Below are positions 1 to 9,371 of a stretch of 64,000 nucleotides of DNA, one piece after another. Under the pieces are notes generated by a model that had not been told where the DNA came from, did no database searches, and was given only the letters and a program-made list of their open reading frames with translations. This stretch comes from Ornithinimicrobium humiphilum. Its GTDB lineage: Bacteria > Actinomycetota > Actinomycetes > Actinomycetales > Dermatophilaceae. The stretch spans positions 1,550,001 through 1,614,000 of the forward strand of contig NZ_VFPU01000001.1 in NCBI RefSeq assembly GCF_006716885.1, written 5' to 3'. Every line of letters starts with the position of its first letter. Positions within the stretch are counted from its first letter, which is position 1. The position numbers were made by a program, and so were the translations under genes.

Positions 1-1676
1 ACGATCTGGGGCAGCGCCGCGGCCGTGTTGTAGCCGCCGAGGTGGGCCAGGACGGTCGCGCCGGACGGCGGGAGCGGGCTGGTGGTGCGGGCGACGATCT
101 GCGCGGTCGTCGTGGCGGGGTCCCAGTCGATGGTGTCGCGGGTCCACATCACGGTGATCGGGAATCCTGCGGTCGTCGCCTCCGCCCGCACCGTGGCGTT
201 GTGCGAGCCGTAGGGCGGGCGCCAGTAGGGCTTGGTCGACAGCCCGGTGAGGCGCACCAGGGTCTCCTCGGCCGACGTCAGCTCGGAGCGGATGAACGCT
301 CCGGTCATCGCCCGCTGGCACGGCGCACCGGTGGGGGAGCCGCCCCCGCCGTTGACGAAGTCGCAGTGGTGCACGGTGTGGTTGCCGATCTCGAAGAGCT
401 CGGGGTGCGCCGCGATCTTGGCCATCACCCGCCGGCCCTCGGCGGTGTCCGCCATCAGGCTGGTGGGGAAGAAGGTCGTGCAGACCTGGTTGGCCACGAG
501 GAAGTCGACGATGCCCTCGGCGCCCGTGAGCCGCCCGCCCATGTCGAGCGTGAAGGCGATCTTGCGGCTGTCGGTGCCCGCCACGGTGGTCAGCACCTGC
601 GGGGTGCCACCGGTGTAGTCGGGTCCGGCCCAGCAGACGCCGCGCTCGCGCTGCGCGGCCTTGGCCACCTCGATCGACAGGGCCGAGGTGCCGCCGAGCA
701 CGTAGGCGGTGCGGGGGGTGAGCCGGTCCAGCTCGGCGGCGCCGGGCAGGCTGGTGGGCCGTGCCAGCAGGATCGGCCCGCGGGTGTGCTCGGCGGCGGG
801 GACGCCGGCCAGGGCGTCCGGGAAGGCCGCGCCGCTCGCGATCATCACGCCGGGCCGCGAGGCGCCGAAGACGCGGCGCGAGACGGCCAGCGCGGTCTGG
901 TAGCGGTCGTCGCCCGAGACGCGCTCGGTGACGGTGATGGTGCGCAGGCGCGCGGCCACCTGCTCCGAGACGGCGGCCGTGCCGCCGACGAGGATGATCC
1001 GCGACGGCGCCAGGCGGACGATCTCCTGCTCGACCGCCTGGGGCAGCCGCGCGGGATCGGTGAGGAGCACGGGAGCGTCCTGGACCACCGCGGCGGCGCC
1101 GCCGGAGAGGGCGTCGGGCCAGTCCCGCCCGCTGGCGACGTAGACGGTGGCGGCGCCCGTGGGGAAGGCCGCCCGGCTCACCGCGACCGAGGTGGCGAAG
1201 CGGTCGGTGCCGCTGAGCCGGGTGACGGTCCCGGTCGTGTAGCCCTGCAGCGTGGTGAGCACGGACGGGGCGACCGCCCCGGTCCCGCCGACCACCACGA
1301 TGCGCCCGGGGCGCAACCGCCGCAGCTCGGTGCCGGTGGCGCCGGGCACGCCGTCCGGGCGCACGAAGAGCACCGGGCCCCCGGTGCGGGAGGCGGCCGG
1401 CCCCGCGCTCAGCGCGTCCGGGAAGCCGGTGCCGTTGGCCACGTAGACCACGGGCGTGCCCACCGCGGCGAACCGCCGGCTGACGGCGGCGGCCGAGGCG
1501 AAGCGGTCGACGCCCGCGAGCCGCTCCACCCGGAAGGCGAGGTCGCCGTCCTGCAGCGTGGGGGCGGCCGGGACGACGGGGGCCGCGACGGCCACCGGCG
1601 GTGCGGCCGCCGCCACCGGTCCGAGGAGCAGCCCGAGGGCCGTGAGGGCCGAGGTGAGGAGGTGGACCGTGCGCAT
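1..1676 (-). CDS. Secreted polysaccharide deacetylase with three cell-wall-binding repeats (3' end off window)
   Basis: About 558 codons are visible; the C-terminus lies beyond the left edge. The ATG at 1676 is preceded by AAGGAG at a good distance and opens an Ala/Leu-rich signal peptide of about 26 residues. Three cell wall-binding repeat 2 units follow (rough residues 50-145, 152-250, 252-345), each with the pattern R-(V)-x-G-x-D-R-(F/Y), FPDAL/WPDAL and VVGG/LVGG. From about residue 370 comes a NodB-type polysaccharide deacetylase domain: TLDMGG stands where TFDDG is usual, then GNHTVHH (metal-binding His pair), RPPYGSHN and a LAHLGG segment near the edge. Role inferred: it sits on the wall and deacetylates a wall polysaccharide or peptidoglycan. 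The first motif departs from consensus, so activity is not certain. It is a single gene transcribed towards the edge. Confidence 0.9.
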   Translation of the reverse strand, partial: MRTVHLLTSALTALGLLLGPVAAAAPPVAVAAPVVPAAPTLQDGDLAFRVERLAGVDRFASAAAVSRRFAAVGTPVVYVANGTGFPDALSAGPAASRTGGPVLFVRPDGVPGATGTELRRLRPGRIVVVGGTGAVAPSVLTTLQGYTTGTVTRLSGTDRFATSVAVSRAAFPTGAATVYVASGRDWPDALSGGAAAVVQDAPVLLTDPARLPQAVEQEIVRLAPSRIILVGGTAAVSEQVAARLRTITVTERVSGDDRYQTALAVSRRVFGASRPGVMIASGAAFPDALAGVPAAEHTRGPILLARPTSLPGAAELDRLTPRTAYVLGGTSALSIEVAKAAQRERGVCWAGPDYTGGTPQVLTTVAGTDSRKIAFTLDMGGRLTGAEGIVDFLVANQVCTTFFPTSLMADTAEGRRVMAKIAAHPELFEIGNHTVHHCDFVNGGGGSPTGAPCQRAMTGAFIRSELTSAEETLVRLTGLSTKPYWRPPYGSHNATVRAEATTAGFPITVMWTRDTIDWDPATTTAQIVARTTSPLPPSGATVLAHLGGYNTAAALPQI

Positions 1677-1812
1677 GGCGAGCTCCTTCGCTGCGAGCCG
1701 GGGAACCCACGCCGGCGCCCCTCTACCCGGAAGTCGCCGCAGGCCGACGGAAGGTTCAGTGTGCCCCCCGCGGGGGTGCGCGCCGCCGGGCGCGGCCGCG
1801 GGCGGTCGGCGC

Positions 1813-2681
1813 TCAGCGCGAGGAGGCGCTCCGGAAGCGCGCGACCGCCAGCGGGACGAAGACGGCGAGCAGGACCAGCGAGCCGACGACGACCGTGGGC
1901 ACGGGGTGCTGCATCGGGAAGGTGTCGGCGACGGGCACCGAGCCGGTGTTGCCGAACAGCTCGCGCGCCGCCTGCACCAGCGCCGAGACGGGGTTCCAGT
2001 TGGCGAAGACCTCGAGCGGGCGCGGCAGGTTGGAGGCCTGCACGAAGGCGTTGGAGATGAAGGTCAGCGGGAAGAGCACCATGAACGCCGCGTTGTTGAT
2101 GACCTCCGGGGTGCGCACCAGGATGCCCAGGAAGGCCATGACCCAGCTGAAGGCATAGCTGAAGAGCAGCAGCAGCGCGACGCCGGCGACGAAGGCGGCG
2201 GGCCCGTCGTGGAAGCGCCAGCCGACGACCGCACCTGCGCCGATCATGATGACCATCGAGACGGTGTTGAGGACCAGGTCGGCGTTGGTGCGTCCGAAGA
2301 GCACCGCCGAGGAGTGCATCGGCAGCGTGCGGAAGCGGTCGATCAGGCCCTCCTTGAGGTCCTGCGCCATGAGGTAGCCGGAGAAGGTGGACCCGAACAG
2401 CACGGTCTGGCCGAAGATGCCGGCCATGAGGTAGTCGGTGTAGTTGCCGCCGTCGATCCGGATCGAGCCGCCGTAGACCTGGGAGAACAGGACGACGAAC
2501 ATGATCGGCTGGAGCACCGCGAAGACGAGGACCTCGGGGTTGCGCCTCAGCTTGAGCAGGTTGCGCCAGGTCACCGTCCAGCCGTCGGACAGCCAGGTGG
2601 CCAGCGCTCCCCGCGGGGCGTCGGGGCCCGGCTCGACGGCGGTGGCCGGGACGACGGCCGAGGGGTCGGAGGTGCCGGTGG

Positions 2682-2685
<4 letters not shown>
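1813..2685 (-). CDS. ABC-2 type transporter permease (DrrB-like)
   Basis: A 290-residue integral membrane protein with a soluble N-terminus of about 50 residues and then about six hydrophobic segments. The sequence around the first helix (RRNPEVLVFAVLQPIMFVVLF) and the NNAAFMVLFPLTFISNAF segment are typical of ABC-2 daunorubicin-resistance-type permeases. The ATG overlaps the stop of the upstream ATPase gene as ATGA, so the two are translationally coupled and form one exporter. The substrate cannot be told from the sequence; drug, lipid or other hydrophobic compound export is the family range. The ATG choice is fixed by the overlap. Confidence 0.9.
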
Positions 2686-3659
<974 letters not shown>

Positions 3660-3745
3660 GTCCCGAGGGTAGAACCGCCCGGGGACACCCCCTCAAGCGA
3701 TTTTCGGGCGGGGCCGATCTTCCGGGGCGGGGAGCCGTCCCGGCG

Positions 3746-5017
3746 TCAGCGGCCGAGCCACTCCATCGCCGCCGCCACCATCGCGCGCACGCCGGTGTCG
3801 AGGGTCGGCTGCAGCACCGGGGCGAAGAGCGCCGAGTGGTTGGAGGGCAGGTCGTCGGTCGTCCCGGCCTCCTCGGCGGCGGCCCACTCCGCCGCGTCGA
3901 AGCCGCCGAAGCCCCAGTAGGAGTAGGGGACGCCCCACGCGTCGGGCAGCACCCCGAAGTCCTCCGAGCCGCTCTCCGGCTCGAAGACCCGCACCGCGTC
4001 CTCGCCGAGCTCGGCCGCGAGCGCGGCCCGAACCCGGTCGGTGACGCCGCGGTCGTTGTCGGTGACGGGCAGGTGGTCGAAGGTCTCGACGTCCGGCTCC
4101 GGGGCGCCCCAGGCCGCGGCCTCGGCACGGGCCGCGCGCTCGATGGCGGCCAGGCAGGTCGCCGCGACCTCGGCGTCGTAGGTGCGGACGGTCCCCTCGA
4201 GGACGGCCGTGTCCGGGATGATGTTGGTCTTGGTGCCGCCGCTGATGCGGCCGACCGTGACCACCGCGGTGGCACGCGGGTCCACCTGCCGGGACACGAT
4301 CGTCTGCAGGCGCAGGACGAGCGAGGCGGCCATGACGACGGGGTCCAGCGTCTGGTGGGGCGTGGAGCCGTGCCCGCCGCGGCCGCGCATCGTGATGCGG
4401 AAGTCGTCGCAGCTGGCCATGATCGGGCCCGGCGCGACCTGCACGGAGCCGGCGGGGCCGGGGAGCACGTGCTGGCCCAGCGCGACGTCGGGCCGCGGGA
4501 GCCGGTCGACGAGGCCGTCGGCCACCATGGCCTCGGCGCCGTTGTACTGCTCCTCCGCGGGCTGGAAGACCGCGACCAGGGTGCCCGACCAGGCGTCCCG
4601 GCGCTCCAGCATCAGCCGGAGCGCGGCGAGCAGGGTCGCCACGTGGGTGTCGTGCCCGCAGGCGTGCATGACGGGCACCGACTCGCCCTGGCGGTTCTGC
4701 GTCCAGACCGTCGAGGCGTAGTCCAGCCCCGTCGCCTCCTGGACCGGCAGCCCGTCCATGTCGGCGCGCAGCAGCACCGTCGGTCCCTCGCCGCCCCGCA
4801 CCACCACGGCGACGCCGGTGCCGGCGATGCCGGTGATGATCTCCAGCTCCTCGCCGCCGGCCATCGCGCGGACCTCGCTCACGACCCGGGCGGCGGTCTC
4901 GTGCTCGTCCATCGACAGCTCGGGGTGGGCGTGCAGGTGCCGGTAGAGGTCCTCCAGCCAGGGTCGGACCGTGTCGAGCCCGGAGAGCACGGTCGCGGCG
5001 GGGGTGGGGGTGGTCAT
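3746..5017 (-). CDS. M20-family amidohydrolase (IAA-amino-acid hydrolase/aminoacylase type)
   Basis: A 423-residue metal-dependent amidohydrolase of peptidase family M20D, predicted cytosolic with no signal peptide. Seen are HAHPELS (about 29-35), RADMDGLP (84-91), the metal ligand motif HACGHDTH (118-125) and the catalytic FQPAEE (151-156), then a dimerisation domain with GHGSTPHQ and a C-terminal SEDFGVLPD motif. The family removes acyl groups from N-acyl amino acids or aminobenzoyl conjugates; the exact substrate is not visible. The ATG at 5017 is chosen because the translated frame upstream of it is antisense to the pfkB gene. It diverges from the sugar kinase gene across about 100 bp. 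Confidence 0.93.
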   Translation of the reverse strand: MTTPTPAATVLSGLDTVRPWLEDLYRHLHAHPELSMDEHETAARVVSEVRAMAGGEELEIITGIAGTGVAVVVRGGEGPTVLLRADMDGLPVQEATGLDYASTVWTQNRQGESVPVMHACGHDTHVATLLAALRLMLERRDAWSGTLVAVFQPAEEQYNGAEAMVADGLVDRLPRPDVALGQHVLPGPAGSVQVAPGPIMASCDDFRITMRGRGGHGSTPHQTLDPVVMAASLVLRLQTIVSRQVDPRATAVVTVGRISGGTKTNIIPDTAVLEGTVRTYDAEVAATCLAAIERAARAEAAAWGAPEPDVETFDHLPVTDNDRGVTDRVRAALAAELGEDAVRVFEPESGSEDFGVLPDAWGVPYSYWGFGGFDAAEWAAAEEAGTTDDLPSNHSALFAPVLQPTLDTGVRAMVAAAMEWLGR

Positions 5018-5119
5018 GGGGCGTCCTCTCGTCCGGGCGGCACGTCTCCCGAGGAGGCTACGACAGCGTCGGGTCGACCGGCGCCGGGCCCCTCGCCCGG
5101 TTCGTGGCAAGGTAGGCGG

Positions 5120-6064
5120 GTGAGTGCGAGGGTGATCCACACGGGCCAGGCGCTGGTCGACGTCGTGCTGGAGGTGCCCGACCTGCCGGTGCGCGGCGCC
5201 AACGTCAACGCCGCGACCTACACCCGCTACGCCGGGGGAGCGGTGAGCATCCTCGTGGCCGCGGCCCGGACCGGGGCCCCGGCGGTGCACGCCGGAGCCG
5301 TCGGCACCGGACCCAACGGCGACCTGCTCCGTGAGGCCATGGCGCGCGAGGGCATCGAGCTGGCCTCGCCCCCGGTCCCCGGCAAGGACACCGGCATCTG
5401 CGTCGTGCTGGTCGAGCCGACGGCCGAGCGCACCTTCGTGACCACCTACGGCGCGGAGCGCGAGATCAGCGTCGACCTGCTCGCGACCAGCGAGCCGCGC
5501 CCGGGCGACCTCGTGTGCCTGACGGGCTACAGCCTGTACCCGCCCACCCGGGACCCCCTGCTGGCGTGGCTCGAGGCCCTGCCCGAGGGTGTCGATGTCG
5601 TCCTCGACCCGGGCGCCGCGCTCGCCGACCTGCCCCGCGAGCACGGGGCCCGCGCGCTGGGGCTCACCGACGTCTGGACGTCCAACGCCCAGGAGGCGCA
5701 GGAGCTCACCGGCGTCCGCGACCCCTTCGCGGCCTGTGCCGCGGTCGCCGAGCACCTCCCCGACGGGGCGGTCGTCGTCGTGCGTGACGGTGCCGACGGG
5801 TGCTACGTGCGGGTCGAGGGGGAGACGACCTACGTCGCCGGCTATCCGCAGGCGCCGGTCGACACCAACGGCGCCGGTGACGCCCACACCGGCGTCCTGC
5901 TCGCCGAGCGAGCCCTGGGCACCCCCTGGCACGAGGCGGCCCGCCGGGCCAACGCCGCGGGAGCGGTCAAGGTCACCCGACGGGGCCCGGCGACGGCCCC
6001 CACCCGGGTCGAGGTGGACGCCTTCCTCGCCGAGCGGGGGCCGGCCGGACCGACGTCCGGCTGA
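5120..6064 (+). CDS. PfkB-family carbohydrate kinase
   Basis: A 314-residue ribokinase/PfkB-family sugar kinase. The N-terminal glycine-rich substrate region (GGAVSILVAAARTGA) and the C-terminal PfkB signature with its catalytic Asp (DTNGAGDAHTG, about 248-258) are both present, so it should be active. Sugar specificity (ribose, fructose, ketodeoxy sugar or nucleoside) cannot be assigned. The GTG at 5120 is the start that gives the family's usual N-terminus; CAAGGT lies six bases upstream and could be a -10 of a leaderless transcript. It stands alone and is followed by a strong hairpin. Confidence 0.9.
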   Translation: MSARVIHTGQALVDVVLEVPDLPVRGANVNAATYTRYAGGAVSILVAAARTGAPAVHAGAVGTGPNGDLLREAMAREGIELASPPVPGKDTGICVVLVEPTAERTFVTTYGAEREISVDLLATSEPRPGDLVCLTGYSLYPPTRDPLLAWLEALPEGVDVVLDPGAALADLPREHGARALGLTDVWTSNAQEAQELTGVRDPFAACAAVAEHLPDGAVVVVRDGADGCYVRVEGETTYVAGYPQAPVDTNGAGDAHTGVLLAERALGTPWHEAARRANAAGAVKVTRRGPATAPTRVEVDAFLAERGPAGPTSG

Positions 6065-6100
6065 GCGTCCTGCGGCCCTCGGGCGAGGCCACGTCAGGTC

Positions 6101-6119
6101 GCCCGGGAGCCTCCCGGGC
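6101..6119 (+). terminator. Hairpin after the PfkB kinase gene
   Basis: GCCCGGGAG, one C, then CTCCCGGGC: a perfect inverted repeat that would fold as an 8-bp G+C stem with a three-base loop, 37 bp after the kinase stop codon. There is no T-run, as is common in high-GC actinobacteria. It is flanked by two copies of CGTCAGGTC (6092-6100 and 6123-6131). Confidence 0.5.
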
Positions 6120-6146
6120 CTCCGTCAGGTCACGATCGTCAGGGGC

Positions 6147-6177
6147 TTGAAGCACCCCCGGGGTGCAGGACGAGAAT
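6147..6177 (+). promoter_or_regulatory. Candidate promoter with a palindrome in the spacer
   Basis: TTGAAG (6147-6152) and GAGAAT (6172-6177) could serve as -35 and -10. The 19-base spacer is largely filled by GCACCCC-C-GGGGTGC (6152-6166), a perfect 15-base palindrome. A long spacer carrying a palindrome is the usual arrangement for MerR-family activators and also fits a repressor site. It would drive the small membrane protein gene at 6233. Inference from base patterns only. Confidence 0.35.
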
Positions 6178-6232
6178 GGGGTAGGGCGGGAGACACGGGG
6201 CCTCCCGCACGAGGAGAAGCAGGGGACCCGTC

Positions 6233-6493
6233 ATGACCACGCACGCGCACCGCGCACCCACCCACCTCTTCCACCGCACCGACGCCGGGGCCGCGCCGAC
6301 CAGCCGCGCCGAGCACGCTCCGGAGGTCCTGCTGGCGCTCGCGGCCGTCCTCGTGGTGCTGGCCGGGCCGGTGGCCCGGACCGTCGCCCCCGAGAGCGCC
6401 TGGGTCGCCGCCGGGTCGGCGGCGCTGCTGCTCGTGGCCCTGGCGCTCGCCGTCGACGCCGTCAGGCACCTGCTCGGCCGCAGCGGCGCCTGA
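6233..6493 (+). CDS. Small membrane protein, 86 residues, unknown function
   Basis: Not recognised as a named family. It has a His/Thr-rich hydrophilic N-terminus (about 30 residues), two hydrophobic segments (about 31-48 and 56-76) joined by a short loop, and a short basic tail, so it is a two-pass membrane protein by prediction. The ATG at 6233 follows a purine-rich stretch (GAGGAGAAG) at a workable distance. Codon third positions are overwhelmingly G/C, as in real genes here. It has its own upstream candidate promoter with a palindrome and is convergent with the nitroreductase gene. Confidence 0.65.
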   Translation: MTTHAHRAPTHLFHRTDAGAAPTSRAEHAPEVLLALAAVLVVLAGPVARTVAPESAWVAAGSAALLLVALALAVDAVRHLLGRSGA

Positions 6494-6510
6494 GGAGTCC
6501 TCCACGCCGC

Positions 6511-7134
6511 TCAGCCGGCCGGGGACCAGGGCACCCCGAAGCGGCCGCGGTGGGCCACCTCGGCCACCGGGCGGCGTCCCCGCCGCAGCGAGGGGGAGCG
6601 GCGGTCGGGCGCGGGGGTGCCCATCGCCACGACCCCGACGATCCGCCGTCCGACGGGGATCCCGAACGTCTCCCGGACCCGCGGGTGCGCCTGCGGCGGC
6701 ACCCCGAAGAAAAGCGCCCCGAGCTCCTCGTCGACGGCGGTCAGGAGCATGAGCATCGCCGCCATGCCGGTGTCGACGTCCCAGTAGGGGACCGGCCACC
6801 GGGCCTCGTCGCGGTCGGTCCAGCCCTTGTCGGGCTCGGCGTAGCGGTCGAGGTAGGCGTCCCGGTCGGAGAGGCACAGGATCAGGCAGGGGGCCGTCGA
6901 GACCCCCCGCAGCCAGCTGTCGGGCTCCCGGCCGGGGTCCGTCGTGGCCGCCCAGAAGGCCTCCCGGTCCTGCGCGTCGGTGAGCACCACGAAGTCCCAG
7001 CCCTGGGAGAAGCCGGCGCTGGGAGCGCGCACCGCGGCGTCGAGCACCCGGGCCAGCACGTCCTCGGGCACCGACCGGGCGGGGTCGTAGGCCCGCACCA
7101 TCCGGCGGCGGCGGATCACCTCGCGCAGCTGCAT
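6511..7134 (-). CDS. Nitroreductase-family protein
   Basis: A 207-residue FMN-dependent nitroreductase-fold protein. The N-terminal FMN-phosphate motif RRRRMVRAYDP, the APSAGFSQGW segment and the C-terminal IPVGRRIVGVVAMGTP are diagnostic. Family members reduce nitro-aromatics, quinones or F420/flavin substrates, or act in cofactor pathways; no specific role can be read. The ATG at 7134 (MQLREV) is preferred over an upstream start because the extra 22 residues are Cys/His/Arg-rich and unlike the family. It diverges from the sigma factor gene across about 120 bp. Confidence 0.88.
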   Translation of the reverse strand: MQLREVIRRRRMVRAYDPARSVPEDVLARVLDAAVRAPSAGFSQGWDFVVLTDAQDREAFWAATTDPGREPDSWLRGVSTAPCLILCLSDRDAYLDRYAEPDKGWTDRDEARWPVPYWDVDTGMAAMLMLLTAVDEELGALFFGVPPQAHPRVRETFGIPVGRRIVGVVAMGTPAPDRRSPSLRRGRRPVAEVAHRGRFGVPWSPAG

Positions 7135-7253
7135 ACCCGCATCGTGGCACGCGTGTCGGCCCCGGCCCCGGCACCGGGTGTGGCAAGGTGCGGCGGGCAC
7201 CGGGGGAGTCGGTCCGGGACGACGCCGTCCCGGGGGAGGAGAAGGGCCCGAAA

Positions 7254-7832
7254 ATGATGTCCAACCGTCGGGGGCCCAGCGGCGTCACAGGAGATGTGAC
7301 CGCACTGACCGCCCACCGCCGCCCAGCGAGAGCGCGCACCAGCGACCCCGTGGAGGAGACCGTCCATGCGGTCTACCAGGCCCACTTCGGTGCGCTCGCG
7401 GGCTGGGCGGCGCACCTGGTCGGCGACGTGGACCTCGGGCACGACATGGCCACCGACGCCTTCGTCCGCCTCCTCGGGCACTGGGAGAAGGTCGACCAGC
7501 CGCGCCCCTGGCTCTACACGACCGTCGCCAACCTCGTGAAGGACCACTGGCGCAAGCGCGGCCGCGAACGCGCCGCCTACGACCGGGAGTTCGGCGGGAC
7601 CGACCCGGAGACGGCCGTGCACCGACCCGACGACTGGGCCCTCCGCGTCTCCGTCCGCGACGCCGTGGAGTCGCTCCCCGAGCGGCTGCGCTCGGCCGTC
7701 CTCCTGCACTACTTCGGCGACCTCACCGTGGCAGAGGTCGCCCGGTCCCTCGGCAAGGCCGAGGGCACCATCAAGTCCGACCTGTACGAGGCGCGAGCCC
7801 GCCTCGCACGCACCCTGGAGAGTGTCCGATGA
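7254..7832 (+). CDS. ECF-like RNA polymerase sigma factor (SigE type)
   Basis: A 192-residue sigma-70 family protein with region 2 (VYQAHFGALAGWAAHLVGD through FVRLLGHW, about 40-85) and region 4 (LPERLRSAVLLHYFGDLTVAEVARSLGKAEGTIKSDL, about 138-176, given here in pieces as LPERLRSAVLLHYF and VARSLGKAEGTIKSDL). No region 1.1 or 3, so group 4 (ECF). Start is the first of two adjacent ATGs at 7254, nine bases after GGAGGAGAAGGG. Its TGA overlaps the ATG of the next gene (ATGA), the usual arrangement for a sigma factor and its membrane regulator. Target genes are unknown; self-regulation is likely for the class. Confidence 0.93.
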   Translation: MMSNRRGPSGVTGDVTALTAHRRPARARTSDPVEETVHAVYQAHFGALAGWAAHLVGDVDLGHDMATDAFVRLLGHWEKVDQPRPWLYTTVANLVKDHWRKRGRERAAYDREFGGTDPETAVHRPDDWALRVSVRDAVESLPERLRSAVLLHYFGDLTVAEVARSLGKAEGTIKSDLYEARARLARTLESVR

Positions 7833-9298
7833 CCGACCGCACCCAGCAGCCCCCCGAGCCCGACGACCGCGTCGTCGACGACTTCTTCGCCGCCCACCGC
7901 AGGGCGGTGCGCGACCTCGGTGCCGACGAGGAGACCTGGCAGGTGGTCGTGGAGCGCGCCGGGCGCGGCTCGCGCCGCTCCCGGGGCACGTGGTTCGTCG
8001 CGGGTGCCGTCGCGGCCTCCGCCCTGGCCGTCGCGGTCCTCGTGGGCCAGGGCCTCGGCGGGCCGGACGCCCTCCCCGCCGGTCCGTCCGAGCCGGGCCC
8101 GGTGGCCGCCACCTCGACCCCCGAGCCGGAGACCACCGACGAGCCCGAGGAGAGCGGGGTGCCCGGTGACGACGAGCCCGGCGCCACCGACGAGCCGGCG
8201 GTCACCGACGACCCCGGTGACGTGGAGTCCCCGCCCGCGGTCGCCCTGCCGGCGCCCGCCCCGGGCACGGTGACCGTCGCGGTCCACGAGCCCACCGGCG
8301 AGGACGGCGACCTGCGCACCGCCGTCGTCCAGACGGAGTGCGACGCCGCGAACTACGAGTGGATGTGCCCCGCCCTCGCCGTGAGCGAGGACGCCGGGGA
8401 GACCTGGACGGGGCGAGTCGACATGTTCGCCGCCGGCTACTACGAGGCCGTCTCGTCCCGGGAGCGCACCTGGATGTGGGGTCCCGGCCCCGACGGGGCG
8501 CTGGGACGCCCCGGTGTCCCGGAGCCCAGCGGCGAGCTGGTCCGCTCCGACGACGGCGGGCGCACCTGGACCCTGGTCCCGACCCGCGGGGACCACCCGC
8601 TCGCGGTCGAGGCCTTCCGCAGCACCCTCGTGGTGGTCACCGACGGCTGCGAGGGCGGCGAGCCCGGCACCTGTGCCGAGGTCGTGATCACCGACGTCGC
8701 CGCGGACGACGCCACGACCGGCCGCCGGGTGGTGCGTCTGGAGGACCTTCCCGAGCAGGCGCAGGGCGCTCCCGGCCTGCTCTGGGCCGAGCTCTCCGCC
8801 ACCTACGACGCCGTCTACGTGACCTACATGGGCACCACCTGGCGCATCGCCGACGGCGCGGAGGTCGCGACCGTCGTCGAACGGCCGGAGGAGCAGTGCA
8901 CGCTCACCACCGCCCCCGAGAGCCCTGACGGCCTCCTGCACTGGTGCGCCGACGGGGAGGCCGTCCAGGTCTCCTCGGACGGCGGGAGGACCTGGACCGA
9001 CGTCCCGCTGCCCGAGGGCCTCGTCCGTGGGGTGGCCAGCAACGACGGCGCGCGCCTGGCGGTGGCGACCGACGGTGCCCTCTGGACCGGGGGCGAGGAC
9101 CAGGACTGGGAGGAGGTCCTCCCGTGGCCGGGCGGGGCCACCCTGCTCCAGGCCCTCGGCGGCAGCTCGATGAGCTTCGGCGGCCCCTACCGTGCCTATC
9201 CCGAGGGGGCGGAGAAGGAGTCGCAGCGCTGGGTCACCGAGGACGACTGGGAGAGCTGGACCGAGCTGCCCCCCATCGAGGTGAGCTGGGGCGGGTGA
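7829..9298 (+). CDS. Membrane-anchored Asp-box (BNR) protein, candidate anti-sigma regulator
   Basis: 489 residues. Layout: a cytosolic N-terminus of about 53 residues (DDFFAAHRRAVRDL, then VVVERAGRGSRRSRG), one membrane helix (about 54-73), an extracellular Pro/Glu/Asp/Thr-rich linker (about 85-150) and a C-terminal domain with three Asp-box motifs of the S-x-D-x-G-x-T-W type: SEDAGETW (about 188), SDDGGRTW (about 240), SSDGGRTW (about 381). Asp-boxes occur at turns of sialidase-type beta-propellers. Four cysteines flank the first box and others follow, plausible for disulfides outside the cell. The ATGA overlap with the sigma factor gene and the topology suggest a sensor/anti-sigma role. 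No recognisable zinc anti-sigma motif is present, so the anti-sigma function is inferred from position only. Confidence 0.85.
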   Translation: MTDRTQQPPEPDDRVVDDFFAAHRRAVRDLGADEETWQVVVERAGRGSRRSRGTWFVAGAVAASALAVAVLVGQGLGGPDALPAGPSEPGPVAATSTPEPETTDEPEESGVPGDDEPGATDEPAVTDDPGDVESPPAVALPAPAPGTVTVAVHEPTGEDGDLRTAVVQTECDAANYEWMCPALAVSEDAGETWTGRVDMFAAGYYEAVSSRERTWMWGPGPDGALGRPGVPEPSGELVRSDDGGRTWTLVPTRGDHPLAVEAFRSTLVVVTDGCEGGEPGTCAEVVITDVAADDATTGRRVVRLEDLPEQAQGAPGLLWAELSATYDAVYVTYMGTTWRIADGAEVATVVERPEEQCTLTTAPESPDGLLHWCADGEAVQVSSDGGRTWTDVPLPEGLVRGVASNDGARLAVATDGALWTGGEDQDWEEVLPWPGGATLLQALGGSSMSFGGPYRAYPEGAEKESQRWVTEDDWESWTELPPIEVSWGG

Positions 9299-9306
9299 GC
9301 ACGGTG

Positions 9307-9337
9307 CGGGACGGTCCGGGACGCCCGGACCGTCCCG
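9307..9337 (+). terminator. Strong hairpin after the sigma/Asp-box operon
   Basis: CGGGACGGTCCGGG, loop ACG, CCCGGACCGTCCCG: a perfect 14-bp stem starting eight bases after the stop codon. No T-run follows; this is the I-shaped kind frequent in actinobacteria. Confidence 0.75.
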
Positions 9338-9359
9338 TGCCCCGCCAGACCCCACCTGC

Positions 9360-9365
9360 CATAGT
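9360..9365 (+). promoter_or_regulatory. Candidate -10 for the GNAT/CoA-ligase gene
   Basis: CATAGT sits six bases before the ATG at 9372, after the upstream terminator. This spacing would make the mRNA leaderless. No Shine-Dalgarno sequence is seen before that ATG. Confidence 0.4.
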
Positions 9366-9371
9366 TGGGCC

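Noticed and set aside
7135..7200. Upstream start of the nitroreductase adding 22 residues
   Set aside because: The extra stretch (Cys/His/Arg/Gly-rich) does not resemble the family and lies in the divergent promoter region.
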